Assembly (NCBI GenBank): GCA_963843945.1
Contig: CAWJMF010000006.1
Coordinates: forward strand, 496,001 to 560,000
Reading direction: 5' to 3'
Length of the DNA: 64,000 bases
DNA from: CAWJMF01 sp963843945
GTDB taxonomy: Bacteria; Vulcanimicrobiota; Vulcanimicrobiia; Vulcanimicrobiales; Vulcanimicrobiaceae
The position numbers and the translations under genes were made by a program. The number at the start of each line of letters is the position of its first letter. Within the stretch, counting starts at the first letter, position 1. Of the stretch, positions 51,969 through 59,609 are shown piece by piece. The notes beneath the pieces are model-generated. The model was not told where the DNA came from. It did no database searches and was given only the letters and a program-made list of their open reading frames with translations.

Positions 51969-53191
51969 CCCTCCTCGAGGGCCGGCGAACCTTCCCCGAA
52001 CCGGTTGAAGCGCCGCAGCTGCGGAAAGAGTACGCTCCACAAGCCGATTACGACGAGCGTTCCGACGCCGCCGATGACGACCGAAGCTTCGGTGCCCACG
52101 AATGCCGCGAGCGTGCCGGATTCGAAGGCGCCGAGTTCGTTGGAAGCGCCGATGAAGACGTTCTCGACCGCGCTGACGCGCCCGCGCATCGCGTTGGGCG
52201 TCTCGAGCTGAACGAGCGCGTTACGGATCACGACGCTGACCATGTCGAACCCGCCCGTCGCGACCAGCGCCACGAGCGAGAGCGCGAGATTTTTCGAGAG
52301 GCCAAAGACGATCGTCGCCATGCCGAAACCGGCCACGCTGACGAAGAGCCGCGGGCCAACCTTGCTCCGCAGCGGCCAGCGCGCGATCGTTCCAGCGACG
52401 ATCGCCGCACCGAGCGCCGGCGCGCTGCGCAACCCGCCCAACCCCGCCGGTCCGACGTGCAAGATGCTGCTCGCAAAAACCGGCAGGAGCACGGTCGCGC
52501 CGCCGAAGAGCACCGCGAAGAGATCCAGCGAGATCGCCCCGAGCAACACCGGTCGCGCGAAGATGAAGCGGATGCCTTCCATCGCCGACGCCGCGAGCGA
52601 AAGCTCGTCGCCGCCCGCACTCCCGCGCGGGCTCAGCGCGAGGTAACCGCAGGCCGACATCGCGTAGGCGAGCGCCGCGACGCCGAACGCATAGGGCGCG
52701 CCGAAGACGAGCAACGCGCCGCCGATCGCGGGGCCGGCGATGACGATGAGTTGCCCGAGCGATGACGTCGTCGCTTGAGCTTGCACGAAGTGCGAGGAGC
52801 GCACGATTCCGGCCAGCAGCGAGCGGTCCGACGGTGCCGCGACGGCATGCGCCGCACCGACGAAGAACGTCGCGCCCAAGTACGCGGCCAGCGAATGCGA
52901 ATGGCGCAGTGCGAGGATCGCAAAGAACAGCATGCCGAGCAGCTCGGTCAGCGCGCTGCCCAGCGAAACGAGACGCCGGTCGAAGCGATCCGCGACGAAG
53001 CCCGCCGGCAGCGCGAGGAGCACCTCCGGTACGAAGAGCATCAGCCCGACGAGACCGAGGTCGAACGGCTGTTGGCGCAACGAAAAGACTTGCCAACCAA
53101 CGGCGACGCCCTCGATCCGGTACGCGAACGAGGAGCCCTGACGGGCCAGAAAGTACGCGACGAAGTCGCGGTCGGCGAAAAGTTCGCGCAC
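51965..53191 (-). CDS. Major facilitator superfamily transporter (EntS-like)
   Basis: 408 residues, about twelve helices, from GTG 53191. MFS motif A between helices 2 and 3 is recognisable (PAGFVADRFDRRLV). RVSAVENVFIGASNELGAFESG is the signature of the EntS-type exporter branch. Proton-driven export of a small molecule (siderophore or drug) is expected. No siderophore synthesis genes adjoin it. Single gene, with a strong terminator of the upstream Gly-rich gene just before it. Confidence 0.9.
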   Translation of the reverse strand: MRELFADRDFVAYFLARQGSSFAYRIEGVAVGWQVFSLRQQPFDLGLVGLMLFVPEVLLALPAGFVADRFDRRLVSLGSALTELLGMLFFAILALRHSHSLAAYLGATFFVGAAHAVAAPSDRSLLAGIVRSSHFVQAQATTSSLGQLIVIAGPAIGGALLVFGAPYAFGVAALAYAMSACGYLALSPRGSAGGDELSLAASAMEGIRFIFARPVLLGAISLDLFAVLFGGATVLLPVFASSILHVGPAGLGGLRSAPALGAAIVAGTIARWPLRSKVGPRLFVSVAGFGMATIVFGLSKNLALSLVALVATGGFDMVSVVIRNALVQLETPNAMRGRVSAVENVFIGASNELGAFESGTLAAFVGTEASVVIGGVGTLVVIGLWSVLFPQLRRFNRFGEGSPALEEG

Positions 53192-53207
53192 TCGAGCGCG
53201 CCTTCAG

Positions 53208-53237
53208 CAAAACGGGCCCGGATCACTCCGGGCCCGT
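53208..53237 (-). terminator. Rho-independent terminator of the Gly-rich secreted protein gene
   Basis: Perfect 11-base stem ACGGGCCCGGA/TCCGGGCCCGT with a four-base loop (53212-53237), followed on the minus strand by TTTTGC. It lies 25 bases after the stop of the gene at 53262 and insulates the MFS gene from it. Confidence 0.85.
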
Positions 53238-53261
53238 AGGCTTGTTTGCGAGAGGCGGCGC

Positions 53262-54242
53262 TTAGCGGTGGGCTCCTCCGCCTCCGCCGCCGCCGGCGTG
53301 GAAGCCGCCACCCCCGCCGCCGCGGTAGCCGCCGCCTGCTGGCGCAGCGTGAGAGCTTCCGCCGCTCACAGGTGCCCGATAGCTACCGCTGTAGCCGCCC
53401 CCGGGTGCGCGGTACGTTCCGGGGTTGTAGCTCGGCGCGTGGTAGGTTACGCCGCTCGAAGGTGCGTGGTAGCCGGGGTTCGTTCCCACGACCGGCACCG
53501 GATGGTAGGGCGGTCCCGGTTGAGGGTTGCGCGGCTCGGTCGAGATCGGGTTGCCCGGCTCGCCGGGATGCTGCCCGCTGCCCGTGAAACCGGAGCCCTG
53601 TCCGCCGTAACCGCCGTGCGGGTAGTTGCCGTTCGACGGAGGTGCGCCGTTGCCGTAGCCGCCGTGCGAAGATCCGCCGTTGCCGTAGCCGCCGTGCGAA
53701 GATCCGCCGTAGGCGTAGCCGCCGCCGTGGTACCAGCCGGGCGATCCGCCCCACCAGTGTCCGGCCCAAGGCGTGCGGTAGCAGCTGTACCCGCCGCCGA
53801 AACCGACCACGATGCCGAGGCTAAAAGACGGACCGTATCCGTACGCGTAGCCGGGGTACCACCAGCCCGCTCCGTAGTAGACCGGCGTCGGCGCCGGGCC
53901 CGAGTAGGTGTAGGGCGTGTCGATTTCGTTGGCGTTGAACACCGAGCCGCCGGAATATCCGATGACCGTCACGATCATGCCGGGCGCGAGCGTCAGTCCG
54001 GTCGGATTGATGATCGTTCCCTGACGCAACTGAATGGCGTCCAAATAGCCGTTGTCGTCGCGAACGGTGAGATTGAACGTGCCGTCGATCGATTCGATTC
54101 GGCCGTGGATCTGCTGGTCCTGAGCCGGAGCGGTCGCGTACGGCGGTAACTCTTGCGCGCGCGAAGCAACCGGCAAGAACAGCGCCGCTGCGGCGAAGGC
54201 CGCGGCGAGGATCCGGGGAGAGGTCTTTAAGAAGGCGGGCAT
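53262..54242 (-). CDS. Secreted protein with small beta-barrel domain and Gly/Tyr/His-rich tail
   Basis: 326 residues. Signal peptide (AAAFAAAALFLPVASRAQ). Residues about 40-110 form an OB-like beta domain (IHGRIESIDGTFNLTVRD; LAPGMIVTVIGYSG). From about residue 115 the sequence is Tyr/Trp/Gly/Pro/His-rich with short repeats (GGYGNGGSSHGGYGNG) ending GGGGGGGAHR. Surface, adhesive or metal-binding roles are imaginable, none shown. The His-rich Gly tail may bind metals. Terminator follows at 53208-53237. Confidence 0.8.
   Translation of the reverse strand: MPAFLKTSPRILAAAFAAAALFLPVASRAQELPPYATAPAQDQQIHGRIESIDGTFNLTVRDDNGYLDAIQLRQGTIINPTGLTLAPGMIVTVIGYSGGSVFNANEIDTPYTYSGPAPTPVYYGAGWWYPGYAYGYGPSFSLGIVVGFGGGYSCYRTPWAGHWWGGSPGWYHGGGYAYGGSSHGGYGNGGSSHGGYGNGAPPSNGNYPHGGYGGQGSGFTGSGQHPGEPGNPISTEPRNPQPGPPYHPVPVVGTNPGYHAPSSGVTYHAPSYNPGTYRAPGGGYSGSYRAPVSGGSSHAAPAGGGYRGGGGGGFHAGGGGGGGAHR
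53646..53705 (-). repeat. Two tandem 30-base repeats within the Gly-rich gene
   Basis: Positions 53646-53675 and 53676-53705 are identical 30-base units, encoding ten residues each of the Ser-His-Gly-Gly-Tyr-Gly type. Such perfect copies indicate recent slippage or recombination and a length-variable tail. Confidence 0.9.
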
Positions 54243-54475
54243 CTCGTTGTTCTTTCTTTACCGGGAGCCGCCGAGAGGCGCTCCCACCTCACTATAACCC
54301 GCGAACCTTGGGCGGGGTTTGAAAAAAGGCGCCGCTAGATTAGGCGAGCGTTAAACTTCCCCAAGGCGCGCTCAGCCGCCGTCAGAGCGTTCGCACGCTG
54401 TGTCCCGAACCAAGCGCTCCGGCCGAGCTGCTTCCCAGCTCACGCCGGCCGGGAGCCCGCTCCGCTCGCGGAGTA

Positions 54476-55291
54476 GTGAGCGAGACGATGTCCGAACGAC
54501 TGCCGACGTTTTTCATCCCGCACGGGGGCGGTCCGTGCTTTTTCATGGACTGGCCGCCGCCGATGGAGCACGCCTGGGATTCGCTCGCCGCCTTTCTGCG
54601 CGGCTTGATGGGTTCGCTCGCGGTGAAGCCGCGCGCCATCGTCGTCGTTTCGGCACACTGGGAAACGCCGCTGCCGAGCGTGACGACCCGGCTGCATCCG
54701 CCGCTCATCTACGACTATTCCGGCTTCCCGCCACAAACGTACCAACTAAAGTATCCCGCACCCGGTTCGCCCGAAGTCGCCGCGCGCATCCGCCAACTGC
54801 TGGATGCGGCCTCGATAACCTCGTCGGCCGATGACGAGCGCGGCTTCGATCACGGCGTTTTCATCCCGTTTCTTTTGATCGAACCCGCCGCGGATATCCC
54901 GATCGTCGAGATGTCGCTCGCAGCGAATCTGGATCCGAAACTGCACCTCGAGATCGGACGTGCGCTCGCACCGCTGCGCGACGAAGGCGTGCTGATCGTC
55001 GGCAGCGGCATGAGCTATCATAACCTCGGCGCGTTTCGCACCGGACGCGACGCCGGCGACTCGGAGCGCTTCGATTCGTGGCTGACGGAGTCAGTTGAAG
55101 CCGACCCTTACGCGCGGCGGCAACGGCTCGAAGCCTGGACCTCGGCGCCCGACGCGCAGCGCGCGCATCCCGAACCAGACCATCTGATCCCGCTGATGGT
55201 CGCCGCCGGCGCGGCGCGCGAGGATCCGGGCAAGCGCGTCTTTCACGACAAGGTTGCCGGCGCCGCGCTTTCCGGATATAAGTTCGGCTAA
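54476..55291 (+). CDS. DODA-type class III extradiol ring-cleavage dioxygenase
   Basis: 271 residues from GTG 54476 (GGAG just upstream; ATG 54488 is an alternative). Metal ligands and catalytic His motifs: IPHGGGP, VVVSAHWE, GFDHGVFIP and AHPEPDHLIPL, typical of YgiD/4,5-DOPA dioxygenases. Acts on catecholic substrates with Zn2+ or Fe2+; substrate unknown. 234 bases upstream (54243-54475) hold only GC hairpins near 54268-54290 and no gene. 3' end overlaps the carboxypeptidase gene by 4 bases. Confidence 0.9.
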   Translation: MSETMSERLPTFFIPHGGGPCFFMDWPPPMEHAWDSLAAFLRGLMGSLAVKPRAIVVVSAHWETPLPSVTTRLHPPLIYDYSGFPPQTYQLKYPAPGSPEVAARIRQLLDAASITSSADDERGFDHGVFIPFLLIEPAADIPIVEMSLAANLDPKLHLEIGRALAPLRDEGVLIVGSGMSYHNLGAFRTGRDAGDSERFDSWLTESVEADPYARRQRLEAWTSAPDAQRAHPEPDHLIPLMVAAGAAREDPGKRVFHDKVAGAALSGYKFG

Positions 55292-56808
55292 CGGTAGAAC
55301 GCGGCGAGGTCGCGTTTGAGGGCGGCGTGCGCCGCCGGGTTGAGATAGATCATGTGGCCGGACGGATAGTAGCCGTAGCTGATGTGCGACTGCAGCTGGG
55401 GCGGCAGTCCCAGGTGCTCCAGCGTGTATTCGGTCCCGAAGAACGGCGTCGCCATATCGTAGATCCCGTTGGCCGAGAAGACGCGCAAATACGGGTTGAC
55501 CGTCATCGCGATTTGCAGATCTTGCGAGACGTTGAGCGCCGTCGCCGAGCTGCGTTCGCCGCGGTGCCAGATCCAGTTTTCGCCGACGTCGGTCTGAAAA
55601 CGATACTCGTCGTCGGTCTGATAATCGAGTTCTTCGCGCACGTAGCCGTTGAACGAGGCGATGAACGCGCCGAGGATCGCGTCGTCCGCCGGGTCGGTTT
55701 GGGCCTCGGCGGCGATCGGGTCGATGTCGAAACCCGTGAAGCGTGCGTCGTAGCGCCCCACCGTCTCCTCGCTTTCACCGAGCAGCTCTTTTTCGAAACG
55801 TTCCGGGTCGATGCGCAGGCGCGAGCGCACGATGTAGTCGACCGGCAGCCCGATGAAGGCGTGCAGCTGCTGAGCGATCGCGTCGCGCTCGGCCGCCGGC
55901 AGGCTCTCTCCCTTTTGTAGGGCCTGCTCGTAGGGGCCGGCGGCGAACTTCCGCGCGCTCTGAAGGAACGCCGGAAGGTCCGCGGGCTGCGGCGAGATCT
56001 TGTGATGGTAGGCGGCGACGGCCGCTTCGGTCGGAACGAAGAGCCAATACGGAAGGTCGTCGCTGCGACTTCCCCACAGCGCGCCGAAGTTCAGCACGCT
56101 CGAGATCAAGATCACGCCGTTAAGCGCGATACCGTCGTCCTGCAGCAGGTGCGCGAGCACCGCGGAACGCGTGGTACCATAACTTTCTCCCGCGAGATAC
56201 TTGGGCGAGTTCCAGCGGCCGTTGAGTGAAAGGTAACGCCGGATAAACTGTTCGAAGGCGCGGCCGTCCTGATCGACGCCGTAAAACTCCTTCGGGGTCC
56301 CGCGCCCGGCGAGGCGGCTGAAACCCGTCCCGACCGCGTCGATGAAAACGAGATCGGTCGTATCGAGCAGGCTGTCCTCGTTGTCGACGATCGCGTACGG
56401 CGCCGGTCGCGTCGCGACGCCGTTCGCGGTCACGACCATACGCGGCCCGAAAGCGCCGAGATGCAGCGGCGCCGACGATCCGCCCGGACCGCCGTTGTAG
56501 GCAAAGGTGATCGGCCGCGCCGCTTTCACGCCGAGGCCGTCGGCGGTGTAGGCGACGTAGAAGACGCTCGCGGCGGGTTGGTCCTTCTCGTTCGTCAGCA
56601 AAATCGTGCCGGCAGTCGCCGTGTACGCGATGAGGCGGCCGCCGATGCGCGCCGAGTGGTGCGTCACGACCGTGCGCATTTTCGGAACCGGAAGCATCGA
56701 AGGCTGTGGCGCCGGCTCGCCGTCCGCACCTCCGGCGGCGGTCGAAGCCAACGGAAGGCAAAGCGCGACGGCGCAGGCGAGAGCGAACGGCCGGAACGTC
56801 GTGGTCAT
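55288..56808 (-). CDS. Secreted serine carboxypeptidase-like peptidase (S10)
   Basis: 506 residues with a signal peptide (PFALACAVALCLPLASTAA). Alpha/beta-hydrolase triad readable: S209 in AGESYGTTR, D451 in NGIYDMATPF and H485 in PSGHMIY; the oxyanion motif is YNGGPGGSSA. The family removes C-terminal residues from peptides in acid conditions and is found in many soil bacteria. Probably periplasmic. Start ATG 56808 with a weak ribosome site. Confidence 0.93.
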   Translation of the reverse strand: MTTTFRPFALACAVALCLPLASTAAGGADGEPAPQPSMLPVPKMRTVVTHHSARIGGRLIAYTATAGTILLTNEKDQPAASVFYVAYTADGLGVKAARPITFAYNGGPGGSSAPLHLGAFGPRMVVTANGVATRPAPYAIVDNEDSLLDTTDLVFIDAVGTGFSRLAGRGTPKEFYGVDQDGRAFEQFIRRYLSLNGRWNSPKYLAGESYGTTRSAVLAHLLQDDGIALNGVILISSVLNFGALWGSRSDDLPYWLFVPTEAAVAAYHHKISPQPADLPAFLQSARKFAAGPYEQALQKGESLPAAERDAIAQQLHAFIGLPVDYIVRSRLRIDPERFEKELLGESEETVGRYDARFTGFDIDPIAAEAQTDPADDAILGAFIASFNGYVREELDYQTDDEYRFQTDVGENWIWHRGERSSATALNVSQDLQIAMTVNPYLRVFSANGIYDMATPFFGTEYTLEHLGLPPQLQSHISYGYYPSGHMIYLNPAAHAALKRDLAAFYR

Positions 56809-56877
56809 CTTGGCGGAATAGCAGCTTCCGCGCGCGACAACCTCCCGGCGCCCCGGTCCGTTCGCATCGGCCCGGTT

Positions 56878-57255
56878 CTAGATTTTCCGTTGATGGATGA
56901 TGAGCGTATTACCGTCGGGATCGGCGCCGAAGGCCATGTGACAGACCGGCGTTTCCTCCGGCCCGCTTAGCTGCGCGCCGCGCCGGCGGAACGTTTCCAA
57001 CGCGGACGCGATGTCGTCCACGGCTAACATGACGCACGCGCCTTTGGCGCCGTCTTGGGGCTTCCAGACGCCGAACGTCGTGCCGTCGGGGAGGGTGAAT
57101 TCCGCGCCGCGGCCCTGATCGTCGATTTCGGTCGGCGTCATGCCGAGAACGTCGCGGTAAAAGGCGATCGAACGCTCCGGGTCGGTCGTGAAGTAGGCCA
57201 TCAGGTCGATGCCCGTGACCGTTCCCTGGGCGGTGCGCTGCTCTGAAGTCGTCAT
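56878..57255 (-). CDS. VOC-family (glyoxalase/bleomycin-resistance-like) protein
   Basis: 125 residues. Two beta-alpha-beta-beta-beta modules: IDLMAYFTTDPERSIAFYRDVLGMTP and MLAVDDIASALETFRRRGAQ; closing HMAFGADPDGNTLIIHQ. Metal ligands cannot be assigned with certainty. Divergent from the WYL regulator, with a shared palindrome, so probably its target. Role in detoxification is a family-level guess. Confidence 0.92.
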   Translation of the reverse strand: MTTSEQRTAQGTVTGIDLMAYFTTDPERSIAFYRDVLGMTPTEIDDQGRGAEFTLPDGTTFGVWKPQDGAKGACVMLAVDDIASALETFRRRGAQLSGPEETPVCHMAFGADPDGNTLIIHQRKI

Positions 57256-57307
57256 TGCTCTCGTCTCCTTCGGGAAGTTTGGATAACTCGAGCCTAGCGC
57301 TCATACC

Positions 57308-57322
57308 TGACAGGGGATGTCA
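57308..57322. promoter_or_regulatory. Palindromic operator TGACA-N5-TGTCA between VOC and WYL genes
   Basis: Perfect inverted repeat TGACAGGGGATGTCA, 24 bases before the WYL regulator ATG and 53 bases before the VOC ATG. TGACA/TGTCA arms are common for YafY-type WYL regulators, so autoregulation and control of the VOC gene are likely. Confidence 0.6.
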
Positions 57323-57345
57323 TATTTCCGAAGAACCTAGCAACC

Positions 57346-58290
57346 ATGCGCTCGCAGCGGCTGGTCTCGTGCATGTTGCTGCTTCAGGGAAAGCCACGGG
57401 TGACCGCCCGCAAGCTGGCGGAATCGCTGGAGGTCTCCGTGCGCACCGTGTATCGCGACATCGAAGCGCTTTCGGAAGCCGGCGTCCCGGTCCATATGGA
57501 ACGCGGACCGCTCGGCGGCGTCGTGCTCGCCGACGATTACCGGCGCGCGCTAGCGCAGTTTACCAACGAGGAATTGCAGACGATTTTTGCGGTGGCCGCG
57601 AGTCCGATGAGCGATCTCGGCATCGCGTCGCACCCGCGTGCGTTGCAGAAGTTAGCGGGCGCGCTCCCCGCGCCGCAGCGGCGCGCGGCCGAAGCGAGTC
57701 GCGATCGCCTGCTGCTCGATCACAACCGCTGGAGCCGCGGCGATCAACCCCGCGACATGCTCGTTCGTTTGCGCGCGGCGATCTCCGACGAACGGCGCGT
57801 TCGTCTGAGCTACCGCGACCGCGGCGGCGCGACGACGCAACGCCTGCTCGAACCGCTCGGTCTGGTCGCGAAGGCCGGCGTTTGGTATCTCGTCGGAAAC
57901 GAACCCGCTAAAGGCTTACGGACCTTCCGCGCGCAGCGCATTACCGCACTGGAAGAACTCGCCGTGCGCTTCGAGCGTCCGGCGGATTTCAACCTCGAAG
58001 CGCACTGGAATTCGTCGGTCGCCTCGATCGAGCAACGCCCCGGTGACGATTACCAGGTCGTGCTACGCGGTCGTCCGCCCGCGCTCGCACACCTGACGTC
58101 GTACTGGGACTCGACGATTTTGGATGAGGACGGCGAGCGCCTGACGGCGCGCATCGCTTTCGCCAACCGGCAAGTCGCTATCGCTCAAATCGTGGGCAGC
58201 GGCGAAGCCGTCGAGATCCTCCAGCCCTCCGATCTGCAGGGCGCGATCGTTCAGTTCGCGCGCACCGTCATCGAGAACTACGATGCGTAA
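57346..58290 (+). CDS. YafY-type HTH-WYL transcriptional regulator
   Basis: 314 residues. N-terminal HTH (RVTARKLAESLEVSVRTVYRDIEALSEAG), a central WYL domain (LRAAISDERRVRLSYRDRGG; VAKAGVWYLVGNE; TFRAQRI) and a C-terminal WCX-like extension (IAFANRQVAIAQIVGSGEAV). The conserved W-Y-L is WYL in GVWYLVG. Ligand unknown. The last 8 bases overlap the following membrane protein gene. Confidence 0.94.
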   Translation: MRSQRLVSCMLLLQGKPRVTARKLAESLEVSVRTVYRDIEALSEAGVPVHMERGPLGGVVLADDYRRALAQFTNEELQTIFAVAASPMSDLGIASHPRALQKLAGALPAPQRRAAEASRDRLLLDHNRWSRGDQPRDMLVRLRAAISDERRVRLSYRDRGGATTQRLLEPLGLVAKAGVWYLVGNEPAKGLRTFRAQRITALEELAVRFERPADFNLEAHWNSSVASIEQRPGDDYQVVLRGRPPALAHLTSYWDSTILDEDGERLTARIAFANRQVAIAQIVGSGEAVEILQPSDLQGAIVQFARTVIENYDA

Positions 58291-58924
58291 CGCCGCACGC
58301 CGGCAACGCATGAACATCATGCGCCTTCCGCTGGCGCTCCTGATCCTCGTCGCGCTGACCAGTCAGTTCGCCTGGGGCCTGCAGCAGCCGCACTTCGACC
58401 CGACGAATTTCTTCAGTTACTTCACGATCGCAACGAACACGTTCGTCGTGCTGGTTTTGCTCACGGTCATCGTTGCGAACCCTTCGCACGAACTCGACGT
58501 GCTCAGAGGCGGCGCGGTCCTGGCCGTCATGATCGTCTGGATCGTCTTCTCGTTCTTGCTGAGCAATCTCGAGTCGACCGTCCTGCCCTGGGTGAACGTG
58601 CTGCTGCACTACGTCGTGCCGCCGCTGATGCTGGCCGATTGGCTCCTCGATCCACCGCAGACGGCGCTGTCGCTCCCCGACATGCTGACCTGGCTCCTGT
58701 TCCCGGCCGCTTACGTGATCTACACGCTCTTGCGCGGCTCGTACGTCGGCTGGTATCCCTACTGGTTTCTGAATCCGTCAGTCGTGGGATACGTCGGGAT
58801 CCTTGCTTACTGCGCGGGGATCTTCGTCCTCACCATCGGGCTCGCGATCGTGCTCTTCTTGCTCGCGGCCGGCCTGCGGGCCGCGTACAAAGCGACGTCG
58901 CGCAGCTCGGGCCGTCCGGTTTAG
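58283..58924 (+). CDS. Pr6Pr-family membrane protein
   Basis: 213 residues, about six helices. NFFSYFTIATNTFVVLVLL is the defining motif of the Pr6Pr (FAR-17a/AIG1-like) family, with VLHY-like and PLMLADWLL later. Function unknown in bacteria. Overlaps the WYL regulator gene by 8 bases, so it is co-expressed with it. Start ATG 58283; a later ATG (58310) in the same frame would remove only the charged lead. Confidence 0.85.
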   Translation: MRNAARRQRMNIMRLPLALLILVALTSQFAWGLQQPHFDPTNFFSYFTIATNTFVVLVLLTVIVANPSHELDVLRGGAVLAVMIVWIVFSFLLSNLESTVLPWVNVLLHYVVPPLMLADWLLDPPQTALSLPDMLTWLLFPAAYVIYTLLRGSYVGWYPYWFLNPSVVGYVGILAYCAGIFVLTIGLAIVLFLLAAGLRAAYKATSRSSGRPV

Positions 58925-58941
58925 CCCGCGGGCGACCAGGT

Positions 58942-59580
58942 TCATTGCGCTTGGAATTCGCTCTTCGCGCGCGTCAGCGCCTGGGTATAGTACGCGTCGA
59001 GGCGGTGCTCCATCAAGCTGATCGAGGACATCTGGTTGGTGAGATCGAGCACCATGAAGAAGTAGTTCCCGTTGGGGGGCTGCGCCAGCGTGAGGATCGA
59101 GTTCTCTAAGCGTTCTTCTTGTTGAGAATAGCTCGCTTGGACTTGGTAAACCCCCGCAAGGTCGTACCGGTCCTGGTAGGGCAAGAGCGTCAAGCCCTGA
59201 TCGTTTTGCGCAATTTGCCACGCGATCGCGAGCGGCACGTTTTCACGAAAGGGCGCGACCGACCGCAGCGCCGCGCCCGCATCCGCGGACGAAATCGATT
59301 CCGCCCTCGCGGAACGCGCGACGAGCCGGCGGAGCGTCTCTGCCGCCTTCGCATGCTCGGCCATGACCGCGCGCATGCCCGTCTGATTTGAGCGGATCTC
59401 CGCGACGATGTTGCCGACGGTTTCGTGCAGCAGGGCGCGCTGGTGCGCGCGTTCGTTCCAAGCGGTGGCCGCAAAGCCCAGAATCACGCCGAGCGCGACG
59501 GCGACGGTCTGCACCAGCATATCGCCCAGGTCGAGATCGAGGGGACGAAGTTTGAAAAACCCTCCGCTTCGCGGCAGCAT
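58942..59580 (-). CDS. Single-helix membrane protein of unknown function
   Basis: 212 residues. A hydrophobic helix (MLVQTVAVALGVILGFAATA) after about 20 residues is followed by a long, mainly helical domain (ALLHETVGNIVAEIRSNQTG; YQVQASYSQQEERLENSI). I recognise a recurrent bacterial hypothetical family with an ALGVILGxxATAWNE motif but know no function. Its ATG lies 29 bases after the RND gene stop on the same strand, so it may belong to the efflux operon. Confidence 0.75.
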   Translation of the reverse strand: MLPRSGGFFKLRPLDLDLGDMLVQTVAVALGVILGFAATAWNERAHQRALLHETVGNIVAEIRSNQTGMRAVMAEHAKAAETLRRLVARSARAESISSADAGAALRSVAPFRENVPLAIAWQIAQNDQGLTLLPYQDRYDLAGVYQVQASYSQQEERLENSILTLAQPPNGNYFFMVLDLTNQMSSISLMEHRLDAYYTQALTRAKSEFQAQ

Positions 59581-59609
59581 GCGTCATTCTAGCACGTACG
59601 CGCACGCCT

